64,000 bases of DNA from Gemmatimonas sp. (GCF_031426495.1 NZ_JANPLK010000029.1:19539-83538); one strand, 5' to 3'; counted from the first letter of the stretch, positions 50,940-59,703 are shown. Numbers and translations: made by a program. Notes: generated by a model not told the origin, from the letters alone.

Positions 50940-53900
50940 ATGGCTCGCATGCGACTCCAATCAGCGGCTCGAGACGAGCTGACGTTGCCAGAGGTGGCGG
51001 ACGATGCCGATCTTGGCGGGCTGCCCTTGGTGTTTCAGACCTTGGGAGCGGCGCGCCTGATGTTGGGTGACGACCGCATCGTGCCGTCGACGGGGACGCT
51101 GTTTGCGTTACTGGTTCGCGTGGCGTACAGCTCCGAGTACCGGCACTCGCGCGACGACTTGCTGACGGCACTATGGCCGGGGCAGTCGCTGGCGCGCCAG
51201 CGCGGGAACCTGCGACAGACGTTGTACAAGGCGCGATCGATGGGGATCAACGTGTCGCTCATGGGCGACTGTGTGTGTCTCGATCCTCGGCAGGTGGTGA
51301 CCACGTTCTCGTTGTCTCACACGACGACCCTGTTCGATCGGGATGTGGTGCGCGGGAACGAGCCCTTCGGCGTCTTTCTGCCGAGCTTCGTCGCGCCGTG
51401 GCCAGACTACCAGGAGTGGGTGGACGCGCAGCGCGCGACCGTGCACGCCGCGGTGCGGCGGGTCTTGGTGGAGTTGTTGCGCACGCGTCGCGAGCGCGCC
51501 GACTGGTCGGGGGCGGAGGCGCTGGCGCGGTGGCTGCTGCAGTTCGACCCGTTGCATGAGGAGGCGACGCTGACGCTGGCCGAGTGCACGATGTTGGCTG
51601 GCTCGAAGGCGGAGGCGGTGGCGATCATCGATCGCTACCTCGCCGAGATCGGCCCGTCGGCCGGCGACATTCGGCTGCCGGCGACACTGCTCCGAAAGCG
51701 GTTCACGGAGCCGCCGTCGAAAAAGCGTCCGTCGTTCGTGCCGACGGAGCGGCATTTCGTGGGGCGGACAAGCGAGCTGGCGAATCTGACGATGGCGATG
51801 CGGCGGGCGCGGTGGCATGACGGGAGCGCGGTGATGGTTGTCGGCCCGTCTGGAAGCGGCAAAACGAGGCTGACACGCGAACTTTGCAAGGTCGCGGTGA
51901 TTGAAGGCGTTCGCGTCCTTCAAGCATCCTGCAGGTCAACTGAGCTCACGCGCAATTTTGGCGTCACTCTCGATCTCGTCCCGGAGATGCTTCAGGAGAA
52001 CGGAGCGTTAGGCTGCTCGCCAGATTCTCTTTTCAATCTCAAGTTGGTCAGACAGGGAGACCTTTCAGATGCGGTCGAACATCCAAGCTCACACGAAGAA
52101 GATACGCAGACCGAGAAGGTACGAGTTCGGCAGCCGCTTCCACCAAGCAGCGCCATTCGAGCGTCATTTATTGATCTGCTATTCGCGATTTCTTATGAGC
52201 GTCCAACTCTACTTATCATCGATGACGTACAGTGGCTTGACGACGGATCTTGGGACCTTCTTGTAGACCTAACCGAGCGATTGGAGAACGCTCGTGTCTT
52301 CTGCGTTCTGACCTCTCGCAATGAGACGCCACGAGCAGCAAGCGCCCGCTACCTCCCCTCTCGCAGCGAGATTGTCCGCCTCCAACCACTTGAGCGGGAC
52401 GAATGCGTTCAGCTCGCACACGCCATTGCATCTGACGTATCCGCAGTTTTGTCGACGCAGCTCGCCAATTGGTTCGCGGAAGCGTGCGATGGAGGCCCGC
52501 TCTATCTCAACGCGCTAGTTAGCCACTGGGTTGAGACTGGCGAGGCGGGCGGTGTGCCACCTACGCTTATGACAGTACTCGATCAGCGATTGAATCAGCT
52601 CTCCAGTGATGCTACCCGTGTCCTTCAAACGATTGCGTTGCTGGACAAGCTGGCTTCACCGCAGCTTATCAAGGAGATCCTAGAGCTTGAGACCTTTAGA
52701 CTCCTAGATGCGATCGAGGAGCTTGCCAGAGCCAATGCGATGCGCGAAACTCGGACGTCAATCGAGGTACATCACCTGCTCTCGAAAAGCGCACTCGCGA
52801 AGTTATCGCGGACTTCGACCCAAGCACTTCGTCGAAGGATCGGAGAGGTACTTGCTGGAAAGCTGGAACAACTGTCGGCGCCGATTGAGCTCGTCGTCGG
52901 TGAGAACATGGCGCTTGCCGGTGACCTAGATGGCCTAGCGACCTTCGTCCTCGAAGCCTTCCATATCTTTTTGCGCAGGGGCGAAGCTCACCGCGCCATC
53001 GATCTCTACGACGCTAGCATTCCCCACCTCCAGGAACACGACGCTAGGCATACGCTTCACTCTTTGCTGCAAGACGCACTCTATCTCGGCGGCTACTATG
53101 CGCGCCTGCTTCACAACCCGAATTACCTTGAGCACATCGCGAAGTCGGATCCAATCTGGGATACATCACACCCAGAAGAGGTACTTCGAATGCTTGAGGC
53201 AGCGGATCATTCGTCGAATGCGAATGACTATGAGGACTTGGCAGCGCGCGCGCTGCTCATCGCGGAGTCCCCAATCGTCGCTAGCGATATTCGACTTAAG
53301 GCAGCCACATTCACGATCCGCTCTGCTGGAAACTCTTCAGTCACTTGGCACGCAAAGCGCGCTTATGAGACAGCGACAGCACTGCTCTCAAAGTGCAAGG
53401 CCGAAGAGTTTCAGTGTGATCTTGTGGAGATGTACTACCATACCATTTTTGATGATATGGACCGTGCGGCGCTCGCAGCTCGCAGGCTTGCCATCTATGC
53501 GGATGGATTGAGTGATCAGAACACCCGCATCAAAATTCTCTCGGATGCAGCGTGGGCACTTCGCGTAACGGGATCTATAGACGAAGCACGGAGCCGTTTC
53601 GAGTCGATCGCCAAGGATGCACGTCGACTACGCATGTACACGAGGTCGGCGGTGGTCTCAACATTTCGATCCTCATTGGCGCTGGAGATAGACAATGACA
53701 TTCATCAGGCAAAACTCTGGCTGGAGTTCGGCGGTGCTCTCGTCGATGAGTCCGACGATTCGTTCCTCGACTATGCCTATCAGGGACAACGAGCTCGTCT
53801 CGCTATACTCACAGGCGATCTGGCGAGCGCTAGGTGCGGCGTGGCCGCCCTGAAGGCGACAACGGGTGGTCACGCCGTTGGAAGTTCCTACGTGACCACC

Positions 53901-54152
53901 CTGAGGCTGGGCCTTGCCCGAATGGAAGGAGACTTTGAACTCATGAAGCTGCTGACCCCTCAGCTGCTAAAATCTTTTCGGCAGGGGAAGAGGCAACTCG
54001 GCCAAGATTTTCGAACGTGCCAGATTTTCGAGTCGCTCAACGCTCTTGGCGAGATCGAGAGTGCTCAAAAGCTTCTTGCCGAGTACGTGAGTGATCTCAG
54101 ACGGGAACGCACGCCTCTCCCTTTCTACCTTAGCAAACATCTGCCCCATTGA
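50940..54152 (+). CDS. BTAD-AAA-TPR transcriptional regulator
   Basis: This large cytoplasmic regulator has about 1,070 residues. The N-terminal region (about 25-130) looks like a winged-helix DNA-binding domain, followed by a BTAD domain (about 130-255) as in SARP activators. An AAA/STAND ATPase then has Walker A GPSGSGKT (residues 302-309) and Walker B PTLLIIDDVQWLD. The remainder is TPR-like helices. Third-codon GC falls sharply from the Walker A codons onward, so the gene looks chimeric. The start is uncertain: GTG 50874, ATG 50940 or ATG 50949. What it controls is unknown; the HD-GYP gene lies tail-to-tail. Confidence 0.85.
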   Translation: MARMRLQSAARDELTLPEVADDADLGGLPLVFQTLGAARLMLGDDRIVPSTGTLFALLVRVAYSSEYRHSRDDLLTALWPGQSLARQRGNLRQTLYKARSMGINVSLMGDCVCLDPRQVVTTFSLSHTTTLFDRDVVRGNEPFGVFLPSFVAPWPDYQEWVDAQRATVHAAVRRVLVELLRTRRERADWSGAEALARWLLQFDPLHEEATLTLAECTMLAGSKAEAVAIIDRYLAEIGPSAGDIRLPATLLRKRFTEPPSKKRPSFVPTERHFVGRTSELANLTMAMRRARWHDGSAVMVVGPSGSGKTRLTRELCKVAVIEGVRVLQASCRSTELTRNFGVTLDLVPEMLQENGALGCSPDSLFNLKLVRQGDLSDAVEHPSSHEEDTQTEKVRVRQPLPPSSAIRASFIDLLFAISYERPTLLIIDDVQWLDDGSWDLLVDLTERLENARVFCVLTSRNETPRAASARYLPSRSEIVRLQPLERDECVQLAHAIASDVSAVLSTQLANWFAEACDGGPLYLNALVSHWVETGEAGGVPPTLMTVLDQRLNQLSSDATRVLQTIALLDKLASPQLIKEILELETFRLLDAIEELARANAMRETRTSIEVHHLLSKSALAKLSRTSTQALRRRIGEVLAGKLEQLSAPIELVVGENMALAGDLDGLATFVLEAFHIFLRRGEAHRAIDLYDASIPHLQEHDARHTLHSLLQDALYLGGYYARLLHNPNYLEHIAKSDPIWDTSHPEEVLRMLEAADHSSNANDYEDLAARALLIAESPIVASDIRLKAATFTIRSAGNSSVTWHAKRAYETATALLSKCKAEEFQCDLVEMYYHTIFDDMDRAALAARRLAIYADGLSDQNTRIKILSDAAWALRVTGSIDEARSRFESIAKDARRLRMYTRSAVVSTFRSSLALEIDNDIHQAKLWLEFGGALVDESDDSFLDYAYQGQRARLAILTGDLASARCGVAALKATTGGHAVGSSYVTTLRLGLARMEGDFELMKLLTPQLLKSFRQGKRQLGQDFRTCQIFESLNALGEIESAQKLLAEYVSDLRRERTPLPFYLSKHLPH

Positions 54153-54154
54153 GT

Positions 54155-54187
54155 AAAAAGAGGTGCTCCCTCTGGGAAGCACCTCTT
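54155..54187. terminator. Terminator between regulator and HD-GYP gene
   Basis: A 10-bp stem (54158-54167 with 54178-54187) lies between the two convergent stops. On the minus strand it is followed by TTTTTACTC, making it a classic intrinsic terminator for the HD-GYP message. It may also end the regulator transcript. Confidence 0.85.
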
Positions 54188-54189
54188 GG

Positions 54190-55518
54190 CTACGCAACCG
54201 CAGGCGTCCTTGGCCGTCGCGCTCGTTCAAATATCTGTGTGAACGAGATTGAGCTTCTCGAATCATCAGCTGGGACAAAGATCTGATGATACTCCGGGCT
54301 CGCAAGAAGTGCATCACAAATGTAAGGATCAAACTGCGATCCTTTGTACTTCTGCAATTCGGTCCGAACCTCAACTTCCGTCATCGCCTTTCGGTACGGT
54401 CGATCCGTCGTCATCGCGTCGATCGTGTCCGCGAACATGATGATCCGCGAACCGAGCGGGATTTCTCGACCGGCAAGTCGATCAGGATATCCAGTGCCAT
54501 CCCAATTCTCGTGGTGATGCCGCACCGCTGGAATGATGTCAGCGAACTCTGAAAGCTTTGCAACGAGTTCCGCGCTCTTGATCGGATGGAGCTCCATTAT
54601 TGCTCTCTCTTCGGGTGTCAATCGCCCTGGCTTAGAGAGAATCGGAGCAAAAATCTCGTGGATCTTGCCAACGTCGTGGAGCATACCCGCAATCTCGATA
54701 CGCGCGATCTCCTTACTCGAAAGTCCAACGGCCTTTGCAATGATTCTGGAGTAACGACTTACGCGCTGAGAATGACCAGATGTGTAGGGGTCGCGAAATT
54801 CCACCGTGTGAACGAAGAGCTCAAGCAGCTCCTTGTTCGTTGTCTCAAGCTGGTGCTTCGACTGGTAAGTGAACCGTAAGCCGACCACAAGCGCCAATAG
54901 CGACGCAGCCCCCCAGATTCCCCAGTCGTGGTAAGCTCGCGCAAAACCGAAGACGAATGGGATCAGTACAATGTCGTAAACGAAGCCAGCTGCGTTTCCC
55001 TCGTACCACGTCTTAAGGATACTTTTGCCCGTATCCAGTCCGATCGCTGCGGCCACCGCAAAAGTGTTTACGAAAAGGAACGCGATGACGGCAGCACTAT
55101 GAGGCAACGGGTTGAAAGAAGCGTCAGCGCCTGCTAGGGGCTTCCCACCCAGCACCACGTAGACCAAGCTCGCGGATGCTGCAGCCAATACGAACTGAGA
55201 GACATTAAAGACCAACTTGATGCCAAATTTCCTACGCCGAATCTCAGCCGCCGCAGAACCAATCCCGACGAGAGCAACTACCGTCCACGACGGGTAGAGT
55301 ACGAGCGCCGACAGATACGGGATGAACGAGGTCTCGCCGAGCGAACTTCGTTGCACACGATAGGCGAGACTTGCAGCAATAAAACCGATCACCGTGAGCA
55401 ACGCCGAGCCCTTCAGATAATCGAAATTGACATCTGGGGTTTGTACATACAATACGACAGTCATGGCAACTGCCATTGCCACAACTGACCATACGTATGC
55501 GATGACTCGTGTCTTCAT
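54190..55518 (-). CDS. Membrane HD-GYP domain cyclic-di-GMP phosphodiesterase
   Basis: This 442-residue protein has about seven or eight membrane helices in residues 5-215, of no recognised sensor family. A short coiled coil (KHQLETTNKELLELF) leads to an HD-GYP domain. Catalytic marks are H281-D282 in GMLHDVGKI, the HHHENWDGTGYPDRLAG segment with the GYP triad at 343-345, and RIIMFADTIDAMTTDRPYRKA. Such enzymes hydrolyse cyclic di-GMP to control motility and biofilm. Base composition is lower in GC than in flanking genes. A 23-codon ORF with an excellent ribosome site precedes it on the same strand. Confidence 0.93.
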   Translation of the reverse strand: MKTRVIAYVWSVVAMAVAMTVVLYVQTPDVNFDYLKGSALLTVIGFIAASLAYRVQRSSLGETSFIPYLSALVLYPSWTVVALVGIGSAAAEIRRRKFGIKLVFNVSQFVLAAASASLVYVVLGGKPLAGADASFNPLPHSAAVIAFLFVNTFAVAAAIGLDTGKSILKTWYEGNAAGFVYDIVLIPFVFGFARAYHDWGIWGAASLLALVVGLRFTYQSKHQLETTNKELLELFVHTVEFRDPYTSGHSQRVSRYSRIIAKAVGLSSKEIARIEIAGMLHDVGKIHEIFAPILSKPGRLTPEERAIMELHPIKSAELVAKLSEFADIIPAVRHHHENWDGTGYPDRLAGREIPLGSRIIMFADTIDAMTTDRPYRKAMTEVEVRTELQKYKGSQFDPYICDALLASPEYHQIFVPADDSRSSISFTQIFERARRPRTPAVA

Positions 55519-55551
55519 CGGAAAATAAGCGCCCCCGTCAGCGCGACTACT

Positions 55552-55623
55552 TTAGTTCCAAACCTTGGCGTCTGCCAAAACGAACGACCACATAGCGTTC
55601 ACGAGCTGGGCCACGAATTCCAT
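55552..55623 (-). CDS. Candidate 23-residue micro-protein or leader peptide before the HD-GYP gene
   Basis: This ORF of 23 codons (starting MEFVAQLVNAM, ending ADAKVWN) is preceded by GGGAGGTGA exactly 7 bases before its ATG. That is the strongest Shine-Dalgarno sequence I saw in the window. The peptide is hydrophobic to amphipathic (VAQLVNAMWSFVLA), like a membrane micro-protein or a leader or signal peptide. The stop lies 33 bases before the HD-GYP ATG. Nothing is recognised by family; coding is supported only by the ribosome site and position. Confidence 0.5.
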   Translation of the reverse strand: MEFVAQLVNAMWSFVLADAKVWN

Positions 55624-55642
55624 CTTTGCGTCACCTCCCATC

Positions 55643-55791
55643 GGGGTAGTCACGTGTGTCCCGCTCGGGACTCCACATGCTTGACGAGGTTGGCTCCGCT
55701 CCTACTGCTTGGCCTGCCCGCTCAGCTCCGCTCTTGACGGTTGACGGGGACGTTTTTTTGTGTCGTCTCGTTCAGACGATGGGGGGTAGTC
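55643..55791. repeat. Direct repeats flanking the HD-GYP upstream region
   Basis: The 9-mer GGGGTAGTC occurs at 55643-55651 and 55783-55791, 140 bases apart. In the region between (part of the 312-base gap 55519-55830) I see two TTGACG motifs on the plus strand and a T7 run, but no convincing gene. The repeats may be binding sites or chance. Confidence 0.3.
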
Positions 55792-55793
55792 GT

Positions 55794-55821
55794 AAAAAGA
55801 AGCGCCAACCTTCCGCGCTTC
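55794..55821 (-). terminator. Intrinsic terminator of the two-domain unknown gene
   Basis: On the minus strand a 7-bp stem GAAGCGC/GCGCTTC with a 9-base loop is followed by TTTTT. It lies 10 bases past the stop at 55831. Confidence 0.8.
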
Positions 55822-55830
55822 ACGAATTTG

Positions 55831-56700
55831 CTATCGATCGATGTGCATCCAGCGGTTCGTCGCATCCAGCACCGCGAGCACCGCGCTCGTTTCGGCACTT
55901 TCACGCACTTCACAACTTCCGGTCAGTACCACTGGCTCGCGTCCGACGCGCGCCGCCACACTGACGAAAATGAACTCACGGTCAAAGGCGTCGATCAGCT
56001 TCGAACCTTCCAGCGCCAACGAGCGTTCTCCGCCCGGCGTCGCTTTCGTGGCCGACACAATCGCCAACAACGTCGAGCGAGCTGCCAGGTCGATCCGCGA
56101 TCGCTCGCTTTCCTGACCTTCCGACTCGCCCACAAACTCCTGGCCGTCTCGGCTCAGCGTCACGCGGCACAGCACGCCGCGTGAACGCGAGCGACGAACT
56201 TCCACATCCTCAAAGACCAACAGACGACGACCAGAGGGCGCAGCGTCGCCCAATGGCGATATGGCCGTCGCAGCACGCGGAGGTCCCCCTAACTGACCAC
56301 CGGGGGACGCAGACGCAACGGATGCAGTCGCTGGAACCGGGGGAGCGGGCGCCACGGGCGCCGCCGCACCGCCCGCCATCGCGCTCAGACCGGCCGGCGC
56401 CGCCGCCGATGGCGGCAGATCGGCCGCCCGGGGGGCGTCCAACGTCGTCGCAATCGAGATCTTTCGGTGATTCACCCGAAGACCGAGCTGCGCCATGAGC
56501 GCGCTCTCGATGTTGCGAACCGTATTCTTCGGCAGGACCAAGTCGGTGGTCAGCACGTGGATCTCATCCACGGCGCCTGTCTCGTTCGGGACGATGCGAA
56601 CCGACAACACCCCGGGAAGGGTGGCGATCAGCTCTTCGGCCCGACGAATAGGCAGCACACTCCCGGCGATCATACCGGAGGGGGTCTGAGGGGACGTCAT
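55831..56700 (-). CDS. Two-domain protein of unknown function with Ala/Pro linker
   Basis: This 289-residue soluble protein has an N-terminal domain of about 85 residues containing VLSVRIVPNETGAVDEIHVL and NTVRNIESALMAQLGLRVNHRKISIA. I recall this pattern from uncharacterised bacterial proteins. A disordered Ala/Pro/Gly-rich linker (about 90-155) follows. A second domain (about 158-289) reads RRLLVFEDVEVRRSRSRGVLCRVTL and is beta-rich. There is no signal peptide. It has its own terminator, and a 160-base gap upstream should hold its promoter. Function is unknown. Confidence 0.75.
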   Translation of the reverse strand: MTSPQTPSGMIAGSVLPIRRAEELIATLPGVLSVRIVPNETGAVDEIHVLTTDLVLPKNTVRNIESALMAQLGLRVNHRKISIATTLDAPRAADLPPSAAAPAGLSAMAGGAAAPVAPAPPVPATASVASASPGGQLGGPPRAATAISPLGDAAPSGRRLLVFEDVEVRRSRSRGVLCRVTLSRDGQEFVGESEGQESERSRIDLAARSTLLAIVSATKATPGGERSLALEGSKLIDAFDREFIFVSVAARVGREPVVLTGSCEVRESAETSAVLAVLDATNRWMHIDR

Positions 56701-56860
56701 GCCGAAATTGACTGGTATAGACAGGATTGTCTCCGCGGCTGATGCATACCAAACACCTGTGTTCGGTTCTCTGCGGAGCTAATATGTGACCCGAGTCGCG
56801 TTCCAGCAAGACTCAGAATTTCACAAGGCGTTGTCCGGCATGGACGTATCGACCTAAACC

Positions 56861-58537
56861 TCAAGTCTCGTCGAGGGGGGCATCCCCGTCGTCTCCGTGA
56901 TCTGGGTCCTCGCCGTCATACTCGCGGAGCTTCCGGTACAGCGTTCGCTCCCCGATCCCCAGCAGATCTGCCGCCTTCCGGCGGTTACCGGCGGTATCTC
57001 GCAGCGCCCCCTGAATCGCCAGCCGCTCGATCTCCGCCATCGTCATTCCGGGCCCGAGTGTGATCACCGTGGCCTGCGGTCCCTGCTCTCGAGGTTCGAT
57101 GCCACGCATCAGCCCAAACCCCGGCATCGACACCACCTCTCCCGAGACCTCTCCCGCTCCCACGGACGGCGCACGAACGTCACCAACCCAGCCTGGTGAG
57201 GGCGCACGCGTTTCTACGTCCATCCGACGACGCAACTCTTCAACTTGTAACTTGAGTTCGACCAGCGATCGCACGATGAACTCCAGCTCGCGCCCCTGCG
57301 CCCGCTCGCCCTCCCGCACCATGGGGCCCACGTGCACCGGCAGTCGCCGCCGGCCACCACCCTCGCGGATCGCGCGGGGGATGTCATCCGGGCCAATCTC
57401 CCGTCCGTGCGCGAGCACGACCATGCTCTCCACGAGATTGCGCAACTCACGTACGTTCCCCGGCCAGTCGTACTCGACCAACAGTGTCAACGCCTCGGCC
57501 GAGATCCCGTGGAACTCGCGATCGTGTAGGGCGGCGAACTCAGTGACGAAGCGCCGAACCAGCAGCGGGATATCGTCGCGACGCTCGCGCAACGGCGGCA
57601 GATAAATGCCGAGTACGTTGAGGCGATAGAACAAGTCGGCGCGGAAGCCGCCGTCATCGACATGCTCACGCAACGGACGATTCGTTGCCGCGACCACCCG
57701 CACGTCGATCGGGATCGGATGACCGCTGCCCACTCGGGTCACCTCTCGCTCCTCGAGCACGCGCAACAGCTTCACCTGCGTGCTCGACGGTATCTCACCG
57801 ATCTCGTCCAAAAACAGCGTACCGGTGTCCGCCAACTCGAAGCGCCCAAGGCGACGTTCGGCCGCGCCGGTAAACGCACCCTTCTCATGACCGAAGAGTT
57901 CACTCTCGAGCAACGTTTCGGTCAACGCGCCCACATTCACCGCGATGAACGGCTTCCCTCGGCGCGGACTGAGACGATGAATCGCGCGCGCCACAAGTTC
58001 CTTGCCGGTACCGCTTTCGCCCTCGATCAGCACGGTACTGGTCACCGGCGCAATCTGCTCGACCTTCACGAGCACCTCGCGAATGGCCGCAGACTCACCG
58101 ACGAGTCCGGTGAGCTCGGCCAGGCGCTGACGCTCCAGCCGACGCTTAATACTGTCCACGACATCCTCGATCCGCACCGGCTTCGGCCACGTCTCGGCAT
58201 ACCCGATCTCACGCAACCGCTCGACCATCTGCGGGTCTGAGACGTCGGTGAAGCCAAGCACGGCGACGTTCTCCCACAGCAGACGTCGCACAAGCGACAC
58301 GTTCGCGGCGTCGAGCAAAGCGCCGGTAAGCACGACGATATCGGGACGCGCGCGACGCAAATCGCCGCGTACATCATCCATCGGCGACATCGTAACGGTC
58401 GTCAATCCCGCCGCCTCGAGCGCGGCGTTCAATCGCACCGCCGGCTCGACATCGGTCATGAGGATCGCCACGACGCTGGCGGCGCCGTCATCCACGCCGC
58501 CACGCCGCATGGCTGCGGGGCGCGGACGTGCGCTCAC
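56861..58537 (-). CDS. Sigma-54-dependent transcriptional activator with degenerate receiver
   Basis: This 558-residue enhancer-binding protein starts at GTG 58537, in a GTGA overlap with gcvT; ATG 58510 is an alternative. The N-terminal receiver-like domain (about 21-126) lacks the usual phospho-accepting aspartate: the strand reads DIVVLTGAL. The AAA+ domain has Walker A GESGTGKE (173-180) and the sigma-54 contact loop GAFTGA (220-225). A linker of about 90 residues precedes a Fis-type helix-turn-helix (NRRKAADLLGIGERTLYRKL). It is probably phosphorylation-independent. Target promoters are unknown. Confidence 0.93.
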   Translation of the reverse strand: MSARPRPAAMRRGGVDDGAASVVAILMTDVEPAVRLNAALEAAGLTTVTMSPMDDVRGDLRRARPDIVVLTGALLDAANVSLVRRLLWENVAVLGFTDVSDPQMVERLREIGYAETWPKPVRIEDVVDSIKRRLERQRLAELTGLVGESAAIREVLVKVEQIAPVTSTVLIEGESGTGKELVARAIHRLSPRRGKPFIAVNVGALTETLLESELFGHEKGAFTGAAERRLGRFELADTGTLFLDEIGEIPSSTQVKLLRVLEEREVTRVGSGHPIPIDVRVVAATNRPLREHVDDGGFRADLFYRLNVLGIYLPPLRERRDDIPLLVRRFVTEFAALHDREFHGISAEALTLLVEYDWPGNVRELRNLVESMVVLAHGREIGPDDIPRAIREGGGRRRLPVHVGPMVREGERAQGRELEFIVRSLVELKLQVEELRRRMDVETRAPSPGWVGDVRAPSVGAGEVSGEVVSMPGFGLMRGIEPREQGPQATVITLGPGMTMAEIERLAIQGALRDTAGNRRKAADLLGIGERTLYRKLREYDGEDPDHGDDGDAPLDET

Positions 58538-59646
58538 GCCTTCCCTGCCCGCTTGTAGAACGGCAGCTTCACCACACGGGCCGGCAACTTCCGTCCACGG
58601 ATATCGATCTCGAAGGTGGTGCCTTCCACTGCCGCGGCGGCCGGCAGATAGCAGGTGCCGATCGGAACGCCGAGCGTGGGGCTCATACAACCGCTGCACA
58701 CCTCTCCAATGGCAACGCCGCCGTACACGACACCGTGACCGTGTCGCGGGATCGCCCGTTCATCGATCGTGAAGCCGACCAGCTTGCGGTCGGTGCCTTC
58801 CTGGTGCTGACGGACCAGCACGTCCTTGCCCAGGAACGGCTCGCGCTTGGCAAGCTTCAGCAGCCAATTCAGGCCCGCTTCGATGGGCGTGGTGCGATCA
58901 TCGAGTTCGTTACCGTACAGGCACATCCCGGCCTCGAGGCGCAACGAATCGCGGCAGCCGAGGCCCGCTGGTGTCACCGTACCGGCCGCCATCACGGCGC
59001 TCCACACCGCCACCGCCTGCGAGGCGTCGAAGTACAACTCGAACCCGAGTTCGCCCGTGTATCCGGTGCGTGAAATGATACACGGCACCCCAGCCACGTG
59101 GCCCTCGGTAAACCAGTAGTACTTGATGCCATCCAGCGGCACATCAGACAGCGACGCCACGATCGTCGGCGCCTGCGGTCCCTGCACGGCGAGCAGCGCG
59201 ATGCCGTCAGAGACATCCGACATCGTACAGTCGAAGCCGGCCATGTTCGCGTGCAGATGCGCGAGGTCCTTGTCTCGATTGCTCGCATTGATCACAAGCA
59301 TCAAGTGATCGGCGAAGCGATACACAAGTAAGTCATCGACAATCGTGCCGTCAGCGCGCAACAACGTGGAGTACTGGATCTGCCCGACCGCAAGCGCCTC
59401 GACGTCGTTGCTGGTCACGGACGACACGAAGCGGATCGCATCGTGACCGCGCACGATCACCTCGCCCATGTGCGACACATCGAACATGCCGCAGGCCGTG
59501 CGCACCGCGTTGTGCTCGGCGGTGATGCCGGCGGGGTACTGCACCGGCATTTCATAGCCGGCGAAGGGGACGATCTTCGCGCCGAGCGCGACGTGAACGT
59601 CGTGGAGCGGCGTACGCTTGAGCGTGCCGGGAGCGATAGCTGTCAT
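58534..59646 (-). CDS. gcvT: Glycine cleavage system T protein (aminomethyltransferase)
   Basis: This 370-residue T protein of the glycine cleavage system transfers the methylene group from the H protein to tetrahydrofolate. Family marks are RTPLHDVHVALGAKIVPFAGYEMPVQY, GMFDVSHMGE, the folate-site aspartate region NDVEALAVGQIQYSTLL, SRTGYTGELGFELY and GLGCRDSLRLEAGMCLYGNEL. gcvH and gcvP are not in the window. The ATG has no clear ribosome site, and a terminator-like hairpin sits only 16 bases upstream, implying leader control or reliance on readthrough. The stop overlaps the regulator's GTG. Confidence 0.96.
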   Translation of the reverse strand: MTAIAPGTLKRTPLHDVHVALGAKIVPFAGYEMPVQYPAGITAEHNAVRTACGMFDVSHMGEVIVRGHDAIRFVSSVTSNDVEALAVGQIQYSTLLRADGTIVDDLLVYRFADHLMLVINASNRDKDLAHLHANMAGFDCTMSDVSDGIALLAVQGPQAPTIVASLSDVPLDGIKYYWFTEGHVAGVPCIISRTGYTGELGFELYFDASQAVAVWSAVMAAGTVTPAGLGCRDSLRLEAGMCLYGNELDDRTTPIEAGLNWLLKLAKREPFLGKDVLVRQHQEGTDRKLVGFTIDERAIPRHGHGVVYGGVAIGEVCSGCMSPTLGVPIGTCYLPAAAAVEGTTFEIDIRGRKLPARVVKLPFYKRAGKA

Positions 59647-59654
59647 GTCTCGAA

Positions 59655-59688
59655 AAGAAGCAGGGCGCGACCGGAGCGGCCGCGCCCT
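59655..59688 (-). terminator. Terminator-like hairpin in front of gcvT
   Basis: On the minus strand a long GC-rich stem (59688-59677 with 59673-59662, one mismatch) is followed by CTTCTTTTC. It could end the peroxiredoxin message, but it also stands directly before the gcvT start, so it may act as an attenuator. Confidence 0.7.
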
Positions 59689-59703
59689 ATAACATGACCG
59701 ATT

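Larger units (their letters stand above)
51845..55650. other. Lower-GC block covering the regulator's 3' part and the HD-GYP gene
   Basis: Codon third positions change from almost all G/C before about 51,845 to a mixed pattern after it. Codons such as AGA, AGG, TTA and ACA become common. The block covers the last about 760 codons of the regulator, the whole HD-GYP gene and the small ORF. High GC resumes at the 55,831 gene. This suggests transfer of the block, with the left edge inside the Walker A codons. I judged this by eye, not by computation. Confidence 0.6.

Noticed and set aside
55600..55660. A cyclic-di-GMP (GEMM) riboswitch before the HD-GYP gene, suggested by GACGCAAAG
   Set aside because: Only that short match is present. 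The paired GCAAACC element and the second-helix GGCC context are missing, and the stretch is better read as a ribosome site and start codon.
55656..55964. A 102-codon plus-strand open frame upstream of the unknown two-domain gene
   Set aside because: It runs into the 3' end of that gene on the opposite strand, has a low-complexity Arg/Ser/Pro composition and covers a clear terminator.
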